From Candidatus Cloacimonadota bacterium (lineage in GTDB: Bacteria > Cloacimonadota > Cloacimonadia > Cloacimonadales > TCS61), in contig JAIPJH010000025.1 of assembly GCA_021734245.1 (NCBI GenBank), positions 1-33,709 of the forward strand: a stretch of DNA of 33,709 nt. The letters are read 5' to 3'. The notes under the pieces are model-generated. The model worked only from the letters and a program-made list of their open reading frames with translations, searched no databases and was not told the origin of the DNA. Positions 8,500 to 17,180 of this stretch are shown here, piece by piece. Position 1 is the stretch's first letter; the number at the start of each line of letters is the position of its first letter. Position numbers and translations under genes: made by a program.

Positions 8500-11400
8500 A
8501 TGTATAAAACTATAGATATGAAAGAGAAATCCGCTGATCTGGAAAAACAGGTCAGAGAATATTGGATAAAGAAGAACATAGCGCAGAAAAGCGAAGATTT
8601 CAGGGAAGGCTCAGATAAATTTGTTTTTTTTGAAGGACCTCCTACAGCCAACGGAATGCCGGGAATTCATCACGTGATGAGCCGTACCCAGAAAGATACA
8701 GTCTGCCGCTATAAAACAATGAAAGGTTTTCAGGTAAAACGAAAAGCCGGCTGGGATACACACGGACTGCCAGTGGAAATCGAAGTGGAAAAACAACTTG
8801 GTCTGAAAGATAAAAAAGAAGTCGAAGAATACGGACTTGAGAAATTTAATAAAAAATGCCAAGAATCGGTGTTTTCCTACGAAAAAGAATGGCGTGAAAT
8901 GACCAAAGAAATGGGTTATTGGATAAATCTGGATGATCCTTACATTACGCTGAAAAATGATTATATCGAAACCGTCTGGTGGATTTTGAACGATTTCTAC
9001 AAAAAAGGCCTGATCTATAAAGGGCATAAAATCGTTCCTTACTGCCCCAGTTGTGGAACGCCGCTTTCCAGCCATGAAGTAGCTCAAGGTTACAGGGAAA
9101 CAGAAGATCCTTCTGTGTTTGTTAAATTTAAAGCCAAAGCTTGGGAAAATACCTATTTCCTGGCCTGGACTACAACTCCCTGGACGTTAATTTCAAACGT
9201 AGCTCTGGTAGTTCATCCTACTGAAACTTATGTAAAAGTGAAACATCACGCTGAATTTCTGATTCTGGCAAAAGCACGTTTGGATGTGTTGGATGACGAA
9301 TATGAGATTGTGGAAGAATTTGCCGGAAAAGATTTGGAATATAAAGATTACGAACAGCTTTTTCCATTTGTAAATCCAGATAAGAAAGCTTTCTTCATAG
9401 GATTGGCAGATTACGTGACAATGGAAGATGGAACCGGTGTTGTTCACACAGCTCCGGCATTTGGTCAGGATGACTACGAACTTGGTCAGAAGTATGATCT
9501 TCCCGTAATTCAGCCAGTAGATGAAGCAGGAAAGTTTAAAGATGTAATTTCAGATTGGAAAGGTGAATTCGTGAAAGATGCCGATAAAGGCATCATCAAA
9601 AATATGAATCAGCGCGGCGTGCTTTACAAGCGTAAACAGATCGTGCACAGTTATCCGTTCTGCTGGCGCTGCGACAGTCCGCTCATCTATTACGCTCGTT
9701 CCAGCTGGTACATCAAAACCAGTGAATACAAACAGCAGATGATCGAAAATAATAAGCAGATCAAATGGTATCCGCCATTTGTAGGTGAAAAACGTTTTGG
9801 TGAATGGTTGGAAAACAACGTTGACTGGGCAATTTCCAGAAATCGTTTTTGGGGAACTCCGCTCAATATCTGGGTTTGCCAGGAATGCGGTGAATTCGAA
9901 AGTGCAGGATCTATAGAAGAACTGAGAGAAAAAGGCGTTTTGAAAAATGGTGAGGCTGTTCCCGAAGATATTGAACTTCACCGTCCTTACGTGGATGAGA
10001 TCGAAATGAAATGCAAATGCGGTGGTAAAATGCTGCGTACACCGGAAGTTATTGATTGCTGGTTCGACAGCGGTTCGATGCCGTTCGCTCAGTGGCATTA
10101 TCCGTTTGAAAATAAAGAAAGATTCGAAAAAGAACTTTTCCCGGCAGATTTTATCAGTGAAGGAATCGATCAGACTCGCGGCTGGTTCTATTCACTTCTG
10201 GCAATTTCCACGATGCTGACTGGAAAATCCTCTTACAAAGCTTGCCTTGTAAATGATCTGATCCTGGACAAAAAAGGCCAGAAGATGAGCAAGAGCAAAG
10301 GCAATTCTGTAAATCCGATAAAATTGATGGATGAATTTGGTGCTGATGCAATTCGCTGGTATCTGCTGGCTGTCAGCCCCCCCTGGATTCCCACTAAATT
10401 TGATGAAAACGGCGTTAAAGAGATCGTGAATAAATTCTTCGGCACCCTGAAGAATGTTTATTCCTTTTACGTTACTTATGCCAATATCGACAAATTCGAT
10501 GCTTCCAAATATGAACTTTCAGAGCAGAAGAGTTCCGAGATAGATAAATGGATCATGTCTCGCTTGAATTCTGTAACTAGAGATGTAACAAAGAATTTCG
10601 ATAACTTTGATTTGACCAAAGCTGTGCGATCTATTCAGGGCTTTGTTATCGATGATCTTAGCAACTGGTATGTTCGCCGCAGTCGTCGTCGTTATTGGGA
10701 ATTGGAACTTACAGAAGATAAAATAGATGCTTATCTCACACTTTATCAGGTACTTGTTTCCGTCACGAAATTAATGGCTCCGGTTGCTCCATTTCTGGCA
10801 GAAGAGATTTTCACGAATCTTACCGGAAAAGAAAGTGTTCATCTGGAAGACTTCCCCACTTCCAACCAGAAAGTAGTTTTACCCAAGTTGGAAGAAGAAA
10901 TGCAGACTGTTATTGATCTGGTTTCTCTAGGTCGTGCAGCTCGAAATACCTGTCAGATCAAGGTTCGCCAAACTTTAGGTGCACTTTACATTCCGGCAAA
11001 ATATCATCATCTGGTTCAGAGAATGGAAAGCTTGATCAAAGAAGAAATAAACGTGAAAGAAATAAAATACATCCAGGAAAAAGATGATTTCGTAAAGTAC
11101 GAATTCAAGCCGAACTTTAAGGTGATGGGACCAAAATACGGCAAACATATGAAACGCATCGCTGCTGCTTTACAGGAAATGGATGCAGATCATATCGTGG
11201 AAATTCTGCACCAGGGAAAAGATTACTTCCTGGAAGTAGACGGCAGTTCATTCAAGCTTACTGAAGAAGATTTGATCATTTCCATCAAAGATAAAGAAGG
11301 CTTCGTATTTGAAACAAATAAAGATCTTTACGTTGCTTTGGATACTCATCTTACACCGGAACTGATCCAGGAAGGATTGGCCCGGGAGTTGGTTAATAAA

Positions 11401-11622
11401 ATCCAATATACCCGCAAAGAATCAGGTTTGGAGATCATGGATCGCATCAAGGTTTTCTATTGTGGCGATAATGAAGTCGATGCTGTGTTCTCAAAATTTG
11501 CGGATTACATTCAAAATGAAACTCTTACCAATTCCTGCCATCGAGTTACAGAACGTCATGAAGATGGAACAACCTGGGATGTTAATGGCAAGGAAGTGTG
11601 GCTGGCAGTAACAAAAGATTAA
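8500..11622 (+). CDS. ileS: Isoleucyl-tRNA synthetase, type 2 (eukaryote-like) form
   Basis: Charges tRNA-Ile in the cytoplasm; class I synthetase of 1040 aa. Visible motifs are the HIGH-equivalent GIHH (residues 55-58, after FFEGPPTANGMP), GWDTHGLPVE, the CP1 editing domain with TTTPWTL and GTGVVHTAPAFGQDDY, DWAISRNRFWGTPL, and KMSKS at 595-599. A CxxC pair and a CKC motif in the middle are possible zinc sites. The C-terminus (EGLARELVNKIQYTRKESGL, then DRIKVFY) is of the type 2 kind and lacks the four-cysteine zinc finger that ends classical bacterial IleRS. By family knowledge, type 2 enzymes are often less sensitive to mupirocin. The ribosome binding site (caggag) lies in the end of the preceding gene. 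Confidence 0.96.
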   Translation: MYKTIDMKEKSADLEKQVREYWIKKNIAQKSEDFREGSDKFVFFEGPPTANGMPGIHHVMSRTQKDTVCRYKTMKGFQVKRKAGWDTHGLPVEIEVEKQLGLKDKKEVEEYGLEKFNKKCQESVFSYEKEWREMTKEMGYWINLDDPYITLKNDYIETVWWILNDFYKKGLIYKGHKIVPYCPSCGTPLSSHEVAQGYRETEDPSVFVKFKAKAWENTYFLAWTTTPWTLISNVALVVHPTETYVKVKHHAEFLILAKARLDVLDDEYEIVEEFAGKDLEYKDYEQLFPFVNPDKKAFFIGLADYVTMEDGTGVVHTAPAFGQDDYELGQKYDLPVIQPVDEAGKFKDVISDWKGEFVKDADKGIIKNMNQRGVLYKRKQIVHSYPFCWRCDSPLIYYARSSWYIKTSEYKQQMIENNKQIKWYPPFVGEKRFGEWLENNVDWAISRNRFWGTPLNIWVCQECGEFESAGSIEELREKGVLKNGEAVPEDIELHRPYVDEIEMKCKCGGKMLRTPEVIDCWFDSGSMPFAQWHYPFENKERFEKELFPADFISEGIDQTRGWFYSLLAISTMLTGKSSYKACLVNDLILDKKGQKMSKSKGNSVNPIKLMDEFGADAIRWYLLAVSPPWIPTKFDENGVKEIVNKFFGTLKNVYSFYVTYANIDKFDASKYELSEQKSSEIDKWIMSRLNSVTRDVTKNFDNFDLTKAVRSIQGFVIDDLSNWYVRRSRRRYWELELTEDKIDAYLTLYQVLVSVTKLMAPVAPFLAEEIFTNLTGKESVHLEDFPTSNQKVVLPKLEEEMQTVIDLVSLGRAARNTCQIKVRQTLGALYIPAKYHHLVQRMESLIKEEINVKEIKYIQEKDDFVKYEFKPNFKVMGPKYGKHMKRIAAALQEMDADHIVEILHQGKDYFLEVDGSSFKLTEEDLIISIKDKEGFVFETNKDLYVALDTHLTPELIQEGLARELVNKIQYTRKESGLEIMDRIKVFYCGDNEVDAVFSKFADYIQNETLTNSCHRVTERHEDGTTWDVNGKEVWLAVTKD

Positions 11623-11629
11623 AAAAAAA

Positions 11630-11808
11630 ACCTTGAAAGGATTTCATTCAGAGAAATTTTTTCAGGTCGATCCTTTCAATGGTTGGTGATGTGAAACTCT
11701 GAAAAGCTCTCTTCTGCAAATTCTTGCACTGGAGACTTTCTGAGTTGAATGTAGAAAAACCTTGAAAAGGTTCAGCAGGAAGAAAAGCCTTTTAAACCTA
11801 TTCAAGGT
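11630..11808. repeat. Composite palindromic repeat, locus 2 (three hairpins)
   Basis: Right after the ileS stop, and clearly related to the repeat after gpmI. Hairpin A: ttgaaaggat (11633-11642) pairs with atcctttcaa (11670-11679), and the loop shares the ttcagagaaatt core with locus 1. Hairpin B: accttgaaaaggtt (11759-11772) / aacctattcaaggt (11795-11808), one mismatch, with the same ggaagaaaa loop. Between them is ~80 nt absent from locus 1 containing another imperfect hairpin (aactctgaaaagc... / gagactttctgagtt). The order A-B is conserved, so the composite moves or is copied as a unit. Confidence 0.85.
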
Positions 11809-11855
11809 TAAATAAAAAGAAATAATTAAAAATATAGATCAGGAGAATTTGAAAA

Positions 11856-13097
11856 ATGGCAAAAATCAAAGCTTTCAAAGGTGTGAGACCGGCAGCAGAT
11901 AAAATCAAAGACGTTGCCTCTCCACCTTACGACGTTTTAAATTCGGAAGAAGCCAGAGAGCAAGTGAAAGGCAAACCGTACAGCTTTCTGCATGTGGTAA
12001 AACCGGAAGTTGATCTTCCGTTGGAAACCGATCATTATGACGAATCGGTTTATCAGAAAGGTCGGGAAAATCTCTACAAATTCATCAAAGACGGAGTTTT
12101 GATCCAGGATAAAAAGCCGTGTTTTTATCTTTATCGTCTCATCATGGGAGATATCGATGAGATCGGTTTAGTTGCAGGTGCTTCTATCGAAGATTACGAA
12201 AATGATATTATCAAAAAACATGAACACACCAGGGCTGTAAAAGAAGCAGACCGCATCAAACACGTGGATACTTTAAATGCCAATACCGGTCCTGTTTTCC
12301 TCACCTACAAAGCTCGTGAAGATATGAACAATCTGGTAGCTGAACTCATCAAGAATGACCCGACTTACAACATAGAAACAGATGATGGAATTAAACATAT
12401 TTTCTGGAAAATCGCTTCTGATGAAGTTATCGAAAAGATCACAAAAATTTTCGCAGACATCGATTTTCTGTATGTAGCCGATGGTCATCATCGTTCTGCC
12501 AGCGGCACCAAGGTCGGTCAGCAGCGAAGAGCTGCCAATCCCAATCATACCGGAGAAGAGGAATATAATTACTTCCTGTCTGTGATCTTCCCGCACGATC
12601 AGCTTTACATCATGGATTACAACCGCGTTGTGAAAGATCTGAACGAACTTAGCAGTGAAGATTTCCTGGCAAAAGTAGAAGAGAAGTTCGAAATCGAAAA
12701 GATTGGAGATGAAGAATACAAACCTTCAGAGCTTCACACTTTTGGAATGTACTTGGATGGCAATTGGTACAAACTTACTGCAAAAGAAGGAACTTTTCCC
12801 GCTGGAGATCCGGTAAAATCTCTGGATGTTTCCATTTTGCAGGAAAACCTTTTACATCCTATATTGGCAATCGGCGATCCCCGTAAAGATGAAAGAATAG
12901 ATTTTGTAGGTGGAATTCGCGGTCTGGGCGAACTCAGCCGAAGAGTCGATGCTGGTGAAGCTGTTGCTTTTGCCATGTTCCCAACTTCCATCGAACAGCT
13001 GATGGCAATCGCCGACGCCGGCGAAGTGATGCCGCCCAAATCTACCTGGTTCGAACCTAAACTTCGTTCCGGAATTATCGTCCATTTGCTGGATTAA
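11856..13097 (+). CDS. DUF1015 family protein
   Basis: A 413-residue cytoplasmic protein matching the conserved DUF1015 family from end to end: the N-terminal KAFKGVRPAADKIKDVASPP, then PYDVLN, FLHVVKPE, and the hallmark YVADGHHRSAS with Asp209, His211, His212 and Arg213. The ADGHHR motif recalls the ParB/SerK-type fold in which such residues bind nucleotide and transfer phosphate, so a small-molecule kinase or nucleotide-binding role is plausible but unproven. The start is supported by aggag. It stands alone: a repeat cluster lies upstream and an intrinsic terminator follows its stop by 15 nt. Confidence 0.85.
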   Translation: MAKIKAFKGVRPAADKIKDVASPPYDVLNSEEAREQVKGKPYSFLHVVKPEVDLPLETDHYDESVYQKGRENLYKFIKDGVLIQDKKPCFYLYRLIMGDIDEIGLVAGASIEDYENDIIKKHEHTRAVKEADRIKHVDTLNANTGPVFLTYKAREDMNNLVAELIKNDPTYNIETDDGIKHIFWKIASDEVIEKITKIFADIDFLYVADGHHRSASGTKVGQQRRAANPNHTGEEEYNYFLSVIFPHDQLYIMDYNRVVKDLNELSSEDFLAKVEEKFEIEKIGDEEYKPSELHTFGMYLDGNWYKLTAKEGTFPAGDPVKSLDVSILQENLLHPILAIGDPRKDERIDFVGGIRGLGELSRRVDAGEAVAFAMFPTSIEQLMAIADAGEVMPPKSTWFEPKLRSGIIVHLLD

Positions 13098-13112
13098 TAA
13101 TATTTTTTGCAG

Positions 13113-13143
13113 AAAGGGCGGTTTGAAAAAGTCGCCCTTTTTT
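13113..13143 (+). terminator. Intrinsic terminator of the DUF1015 gene
   Basis: An 8-bp perfect stem aaagggcg (13113-13120) / cgcccttt (13133-13140), loop of 12 nt, followed by a continuing T-run (ctttttta). It lies just after the DUF1015 stop. A long upstream extension of the next reading frame, from a TTG at 13123, would begin inside this hairpin and is therefore unlikely to be translated. Confidence 0.85.
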
Positions 13144-13150
13144 ATATATT

Positions 13151-13199
13151 GCAGCAAGAGCTGCGGAAGTCCGGCGTTACGCAGCAGAAGCTACGTAAC
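13151..13199. repeat. Palindromic element before the surface-repeat gene
   Basis: Two adjacent hairpins: gcag-caagag-ctgc (13151-13164), and cgttacgcagc-agaa-gctacgtaacg (13174-13199) with 10 of 11 arm positions paired. The second sits about 20 nt upstream of the Shine-Dalgarno of the next gene, so it would be in its 5' untranslated leader. Confidence 0.6.
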
Positions 13200-13227
13200 G
13201 AGATTTTATAATTTTGGAGAAAAGAAT

Positions 13228-14397
13228 TTGAAATTTAAGTTCCTGATAATTTTTGTTTTGCTTTTTTCGATTTTATTTTCACAAGAAAATATAACCAACG
13301 CCAAGAAAGAACGTTCAATTTTCAGACCTGTTATTTTTGGTCTTGTTTATCCTCTTTCCACAAACCACTCTAAACATGACAGCACCTATCTGAATTTAGC
13401 CCTGATCCAGAATACAGTGGGAAAAGTGAAAGGTGTAAATTTATGCGGTTTTTCTGCTGTAAGTTCAAAATCCGTAAAAGGAATTCAAGGTTCTCTCCTC
13501 TACTCACAGATTAACGAAAATCTGAAAGGTGTGTCTTTTTCAACTATTAACGTGGTAAATCACAACATTAAAGGAGTTCAATTCGGTACTGCAGCAAATT
13601 TGCTGGGTGGTAGTTTCGTTGGATTTCAGAGTTCTGGAATTGTAAATTTTCTGGGCGGAAATTTTGTGGGATATCAGCAATCGACGGTTTTCAATATTGT
13701 AGGAAAATCATTTGTGGGACTGCAAACTGCCGGAGCCGGCAATGTTGTGGGCGGCAATTTCAAAGGTGTGCAATTTGGATCGTCTTTCAATTTTGTGGGA
13801 AAAGTGATGAAAGGACTACAGTGGTCTGGAGTTAACGTTTGTGCGGAATTAACAGGACTGCAAGTTGGCTGGATAAATATTTCTCAGATCAATCATAAAT
13901 GGCAGATCGGTGTGATGAATCTGGCGGAAGAACAAAAGGGAATTCCGGTTGGATTAATAAACATTTCCGATGATGGAGATATTCAATGGCAGAACTATGT
14001 AAGCAATTTTGCCGGTTTTGTTACAGCAGTCAGGTTTATATCAAATAATTTTGTTTCTAGCGTGGAAATGGGAGCTCCCAATTTAAAATCAGATTACGAT
14101 AGCTCTGCCCTGTTAGGTTTTCATTATGGATATCGCTGGCTAATTCACAAATTTGGATTGGAAACCGACCTGGGATTCTTCCATATAGAAAATTTTGATG
14201 AAGACGGAAACAACGATTATCCAGATAATTTCGCTCTTCAGCTACGTTTCTCTGCAACTTTCAGAATTAACAAATGGCTGGAAATTTATGGCGGTTTTGG
14301 TGGTTCCACAATGAGTGAATATGTTCTGGAAGAAGACGCTGAATCGATCGATAATGAAGATAGTTATCTTTATTTTGCAGGAATTAATCTGTTTTAG
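13228..14397 (+). CDS. Outer-membrane-type protein with 16-residue surface repeats (LA_2272-like)
   Basis: I place the start at TTG 13228. It is preceded by ggag at correct spacing and yields a clean signal peptide (KFKFLIIFVLLFSILFSQ); the frame stays open to 13123 but begins inside a terminator there. The mature part contains tandem repeats. Residues 115-194 hold five units of exactly 16 residues, such as KGVQFGTAANLLGGSF and VGFQSSGIVNFLGGNF, with looser units on both sides (consensus xG[VFLY]Qxxxxx N xxG xx F). This resembles the LA_2272-type surface repeat proteins. The C-terminal ~150 residues look like beta-strands of a barrel and end in Phe (FAGINLF), as outer-membrane proteins do. 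It is followed after 8 nt by a DUF3943 gene, likely in the same operon. Function is unknown. Confidence 0.8.
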   Translation: MKFKFLIIFVLLFSILFSQENITNAKKERSIFRPVIFGLVYPLSTNHSKHDSTYLNLALIQNTVGKVKGVNLCGFSAVSSKSVKGIQGSLLYSQINENLKGVSFSTINVVNHNIKGVQFGTAANLLGGSFVGFQSSGIVNFLGGNFVGYQQSTVFNIVGKSFVGLQTAGAGNVVGGNFKGVQFGSSFNFVGKVMKGLQWSGVNVCAELTGLQVGWINISQINHKWQIGVMNLAEEQKGIPVGLINISDDGDIQWQNYVSNFAGFVTAVRFISNNFVSSVEMGAPNLKSDYDSSALLGFHYGYRWLIHKFGLETDLGFFHIENFDEDGNNDYPDNFALQLRFSATFRINKWLEIYGGFGGSTMSEYVLEEDAESIDNEDSYLYFAGINLF

Positions 14398-14405
14398 GAA
14401 TTCAA

Positions 14406-15755
14406 ATGAAAATATTTTTGATATTTATAATTCTAATAACTTGTTCTGTTCTTCTTTCTGAAGAAACGCAAATTGACAGTCTGTTCAAACCCAATTTCAA
14501 GTTTGCTGCTGTCGAAGCATTCAGTATCAATATTGGTGTTTGGAGTGTAGATCATTACATTGCCAGAGCTGAATGGGCAAATATCAGCATCGAATCGGTG
14601 AAACGCAATCTTGAATCCGGTTTTGTATTTGATGACAGTCAGTTCCTGATGAACCAGTTTCTGCATCCCTATCATGGCAATATGTATTTCAATTCGGCTC
14701 GCAGCAATGGCTTCGATTTCTGGTTGTCTGCGCCTTTCGCACTTTGCGGCAGTTTGATGTGGGAACTTTTCATGGAAATCGAAAAACCTTCCAACAATGA
14801 TCTTTTTACTACAACTCTGGGCGGGATAATGATGGGCGAAATCACCTATCGAGTTTCATCTCTTATTTTGGATGACAACTCAACCGGAACTGAACGAACT
14901 TTCCGGGAAATCGGAGCGGGTTTGATTAATCCAATTCGTGGAATTAATCGCCTCATCAAAGGAAAAACGAAAACTCGTCATAAGTATTATCGTAATGAAA
15001 AACCGGATGTGATCGGTGAGATTTCTCTGGGCGGAAATACGGTCGGTGAAGGGCTGGATCTGCTGAACGGTAAACAGTCTCCCCTTTTAAAAGTACAGTT
15101 TGTTTACGGCACTCCCTTTCTGAATGAAGAACGCAAGCCTTTTGATTATTTTAATATGCATTTAGGATTGAACTTGAAAGGCATTGATACGATAACAAAT
15201 TTTTATGGAGATGCTCTGCTTTGGGGCAGAAATTTCAACTTTGTGGGAAATACCGGAGACATGGTTCAGGACAATCTGGCCGGGGCTTTTCAGCATTTTG
15301 ATTATCTGGCAAATGATGTTTACAAAGTGGCTGCCAGTGGAGTCGGCGGAGGGTTAATTTCCAGGTTCTCTGCTTATGAAGGCATGGAGCTTTTTACTTC
15401 CTGCCACATTTCGGCTGTAATTCTAGGCGGCAGTAATTCTGCTTATGCCCTGGCAGCTGATCGAGATTATAATTTAGGTCCTGGATACAGCAGCAAATTT
15501 GAAGGCTGGCTTGTTAACAGCAAATATGGTGAAATGTATGTGGGTTATCTTCGTTACTGGCTCTACACTCTCAGTGGTGCCGCTGGCCACGAAACAATTG
15601 AAATTACAAATGGAAGAATCGAAACACCGATAAGCAGTCATTTCAAGCTTGGTGTTGAATATCTTTACTATTCACGAAATGGTGTTTATGATGAATATGA
15701 AGATGTGAAAGCAGAAAATAATGAATTAAGAACATTTATTTCTTACAGATTTTGA
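14406..15755 (+). CDS. DUF3943 family outer-membrane-type protein
   Basis: 449 residues with a signal peptide (about 1-18, IFLIFIILITCSVLLS). The N-terminal third carries the DUF3943 core: HPYHGNMYFNSARSNGFDFW followed by a hydrophobic helix (LCGSLMWELFMEIEKPS), then GGIMMGEITYRVSS and NPIRGINRLI. The remainder is repeated amphipathic strands of a beta-barrel, ending FISYRF, again with a terminal Phe. Function is unknown; the family is found mainly in FCB-group and related Gram-negative bacteria. The start has an agga element overlapping the end of the preceding gene. Co-location with the repeat protein suggests a shared surface role; this is inference. Confidence 0.82.
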   Translation: MKIFLIFIILITCSVLLSEETQIDSLFKPNFKFAAVEAFSINIGVWSVDHYIARAEWANISIESVKRNLESGFVFDDSQFLMNQFLHPYHGNMYFNSARSNGFDFWLSAPFALCGSLMWELFMEIEKPSNNDLFTTTLGGIMMGEITYRVSSLILDDNSTGTERTFREIGAGLINPIRGINRLIKGKTKTRHKYYRNEKPDVIGEISLGGNTVGEGLDLLNGKQSPLLKVQFVYGTPFLNEERKPFDYFNMHLGLNLKGIDTITNFYGDALLWGRNFNFVGNTGDMVQDNLAGAFQHFDYLANDVYKVAASGVGGGLISRFSAYEGMELFTSCHISAVILGGSNSAYALAADRDYNLGPGYSSKFEGWLVNSKYGEMYVGYLRYWLYTLSGAAGHETIEITNGRIETPISSHFKLGVEYLYYSRNGVYDEYEDVKAENNELRTFISYRF

Positions 15756-15784
15756 AATGAAAAAAATGGGGAATTCGAGGTTAA

Positions 15785-17068
15785 ATGAAAAAATATTCAA
15801 TCGTTAGTTTGGGCTGTTCCAAGAATTTAGTCGATAGTGAAGTTTTCAGCGCAATCGCTTCTAAAGCTGGGTTTACGTTTACACAAATTTTGGATGATGC
15901 AGAAATTATCGTCGTCAATACTTGCGGATTCATTATTGATGCCAAAGAAGAATCGATAAATACTATCCTGGAAATGGCAGATTATAAAGAAACCGGTAAA
16001 TGCAAAAAGTTGATCGTTACTGGTTGCCTGGTCAAAAGATATTTCAATGATCTGGAAGAATCAATTCCAGAAATTGATGAACTGATCGATTTGAAAGATT
16101 TCGATAAATTTGCCGAGATATTCCAAACTAATAGAACGGAATCCAGGAAGCTCTTGACTCCTTTACATTTTGCTTATCTGCGCATCAGTGACGGCTGCAA
16201 CAATCATTGTAGTTATTGTGCCATTCCATCCATTCGAGGTCAGTTACAAAGTGAACCAATGCAAAAGTTGATTGATGAAGCAAAAAGTTTAGCAGATAGA
16301 GGTGTTAAGGAACTTATCCTTACTGCTCAGGACTCGGCACGCTACGGCTTTGATCTGTATGGAGAAAGCAAACTGGCAGAATTGATGACAAAGCTTCATG
16401 AAATCGAAGAAATAGAATGGATCAGAGTATTATATCTTCACCCCGCTCATATCACCTCCGAGATCATCGATGCTTTTGCGAATTTTCCAAAAGTTTGCAA
16501 ATATTTCGAGATCCCGATCCAACACATAAACAATGAGATCCTGCTGAATATGAATCGTAAAGTAACTCGAAACAGAATTGAAGAGATCATTTCCGAGATC
16601 AGAAATAAAATTCCAGAAGCGGTTGTTAGAACTACCCTGATCGTTGGTTATCCCGGTGAAACAGAAGAAAAATTTCTGGAATTAAAAGAATTTGTAGAAA
16701 AAACAAAGTTCGAAAGATTGGGGGTATTTATCTATTCTGAAGAAGATGGAACACCGTCAGCAAAACTGCTAAATGATGTGGAAGAAGAAATTGCAGAACA
16801 GAGAAAAGATGAAATCATGAGCCTTCAGCAACAGATTTCTGAAGATTTCCTGGCAAGTTTAATTGGCAAGAAGATCAAAGTTATTATTGACCGAAAAGGT
16901 AATGATGGAGAATTTCCCCTGGAAGGAAGAAGCTATTTCGATGCACCGGAGATCGATGGCACTGTATTCATCGAATCGGGTGAAGCTGAAATTGGTGATA
17001 TTGTGGAAGTGGAAATAGAAGATTCCTGGGAGTATGATGTGATTGGAAGGATTTGCTCCCCTTCGTAA
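15785..17068 (+). CDS. rimO: Ribosomal protein uS12 methylthiotransferase
   Basis: A radical-SAM enzyme that adds a methylthio group to an Asp of ribosomal protein S12. The UPF0004 domain has its three cluster cysteines at Cys11 (SLGCSKN), Cys47 (NTCGF) and Cys81 (TGCLVK). The radical-SAM motif CNNHCSYC places Cys138, Cys142 and Cys145. SDGCNNHCSYCAIPSIRG is the RimO-type signature, rather than MiaB. The C-terminal ~65 residues form the TRAM domain. Length (427 aa) is normal. The start has gagg five bases before the ATG. The last codons (Cys-Ser-Pro-Ser-stop) come from a palindromic repeat that overlaps the gene end. Confidence 0.95.
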   Translation: MKKYSIVSLGCSKNLVDSEVFSAIASKAGFTFTQILDDAEIIVVNTCGFIIDAKEESINTILEMADYKETGKCKKLIVTGCLVKRYFNDLEESIPEIDELIDLKDFDKFAEIFQTNRTESRKLLTPLHFAYLRISDGCNNHCSYCAIPSIRGQLQSEPMQKLIDEAKSLADRGVKELILTAQDSARYGFDLYGESKLAELMTKLHEIEEIEWIRVLYLHPAHITSEIIDAFANFPKVCKYFEIPIQHINNEILLNMNRKVTRNRIEEIISEIRNKIPEAVVRTTLIVGYPGETEEKFLELKEFVEKTKFERLGVFIYSEEDGTPSAKLLNDVEEEIAEQRKDEIMSLQQQISEDFLASLIGKKIKVIIDRKGNDGEFPLEGRSYFDAPEIDGTVFIESGEAEIGDIVEVEIEDSWEYDVIGRICSPS

Positions 17069-17155
17069 GGGGAGATTAAGAGGGGTTTTAAATAAATAAT
17101 AAAACTTTAAAAAGAATTGAGTAAACCCCCTTTTATTCCCCTTTCTAAAGGGGGA
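17056..17155. repeat. TCCCC/GGGGA palindromic repeat, locus 1
   Basis: A composite of two hairpins: ctcccctt-cgt-aaggggag (17056-17074) and tccccttt-ct-aaaggggg (17137-17154). Outer flanks can also pair (aggggttt near 17081 with aaaccccc near 17123). The first hairpin contains the rimO stop codon. The same design recurs at about 22.3 kb and, decayed, at about 33.05 kb. Confidence 0.8.
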
Positions 17156-17180
17156 CTTGAAATTTTTTTCGGAGGAATAC

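Noticed and set aside
9550-10098. Antisense open frame (182 codons) inside ileS
   Set aside because: It mirrors the ileS reading frame; no family match or start signal.
13123-13227. N-terminal extension of the surface-repeat gene from a TTG at 13123
   Set aside because: It would start inside the DUF1015 terminator hairpin and run through another palindrome; the TTG at 13228 has a ribosome binding site and a proper signal peptide.
17157-17180. Upstream TTG start for trpS
   Set aside because: The Shine-Dalgarno ggagg lies inside that extension, and the ATG at 17181 gives the normal N-terminus.
17069-17180. T-box or trp leader before trpS
   Set aside because: The gap is filled by the TCCCC/GGGGA repeat; no specifier loop, antiterminator or leader peptide is visible.
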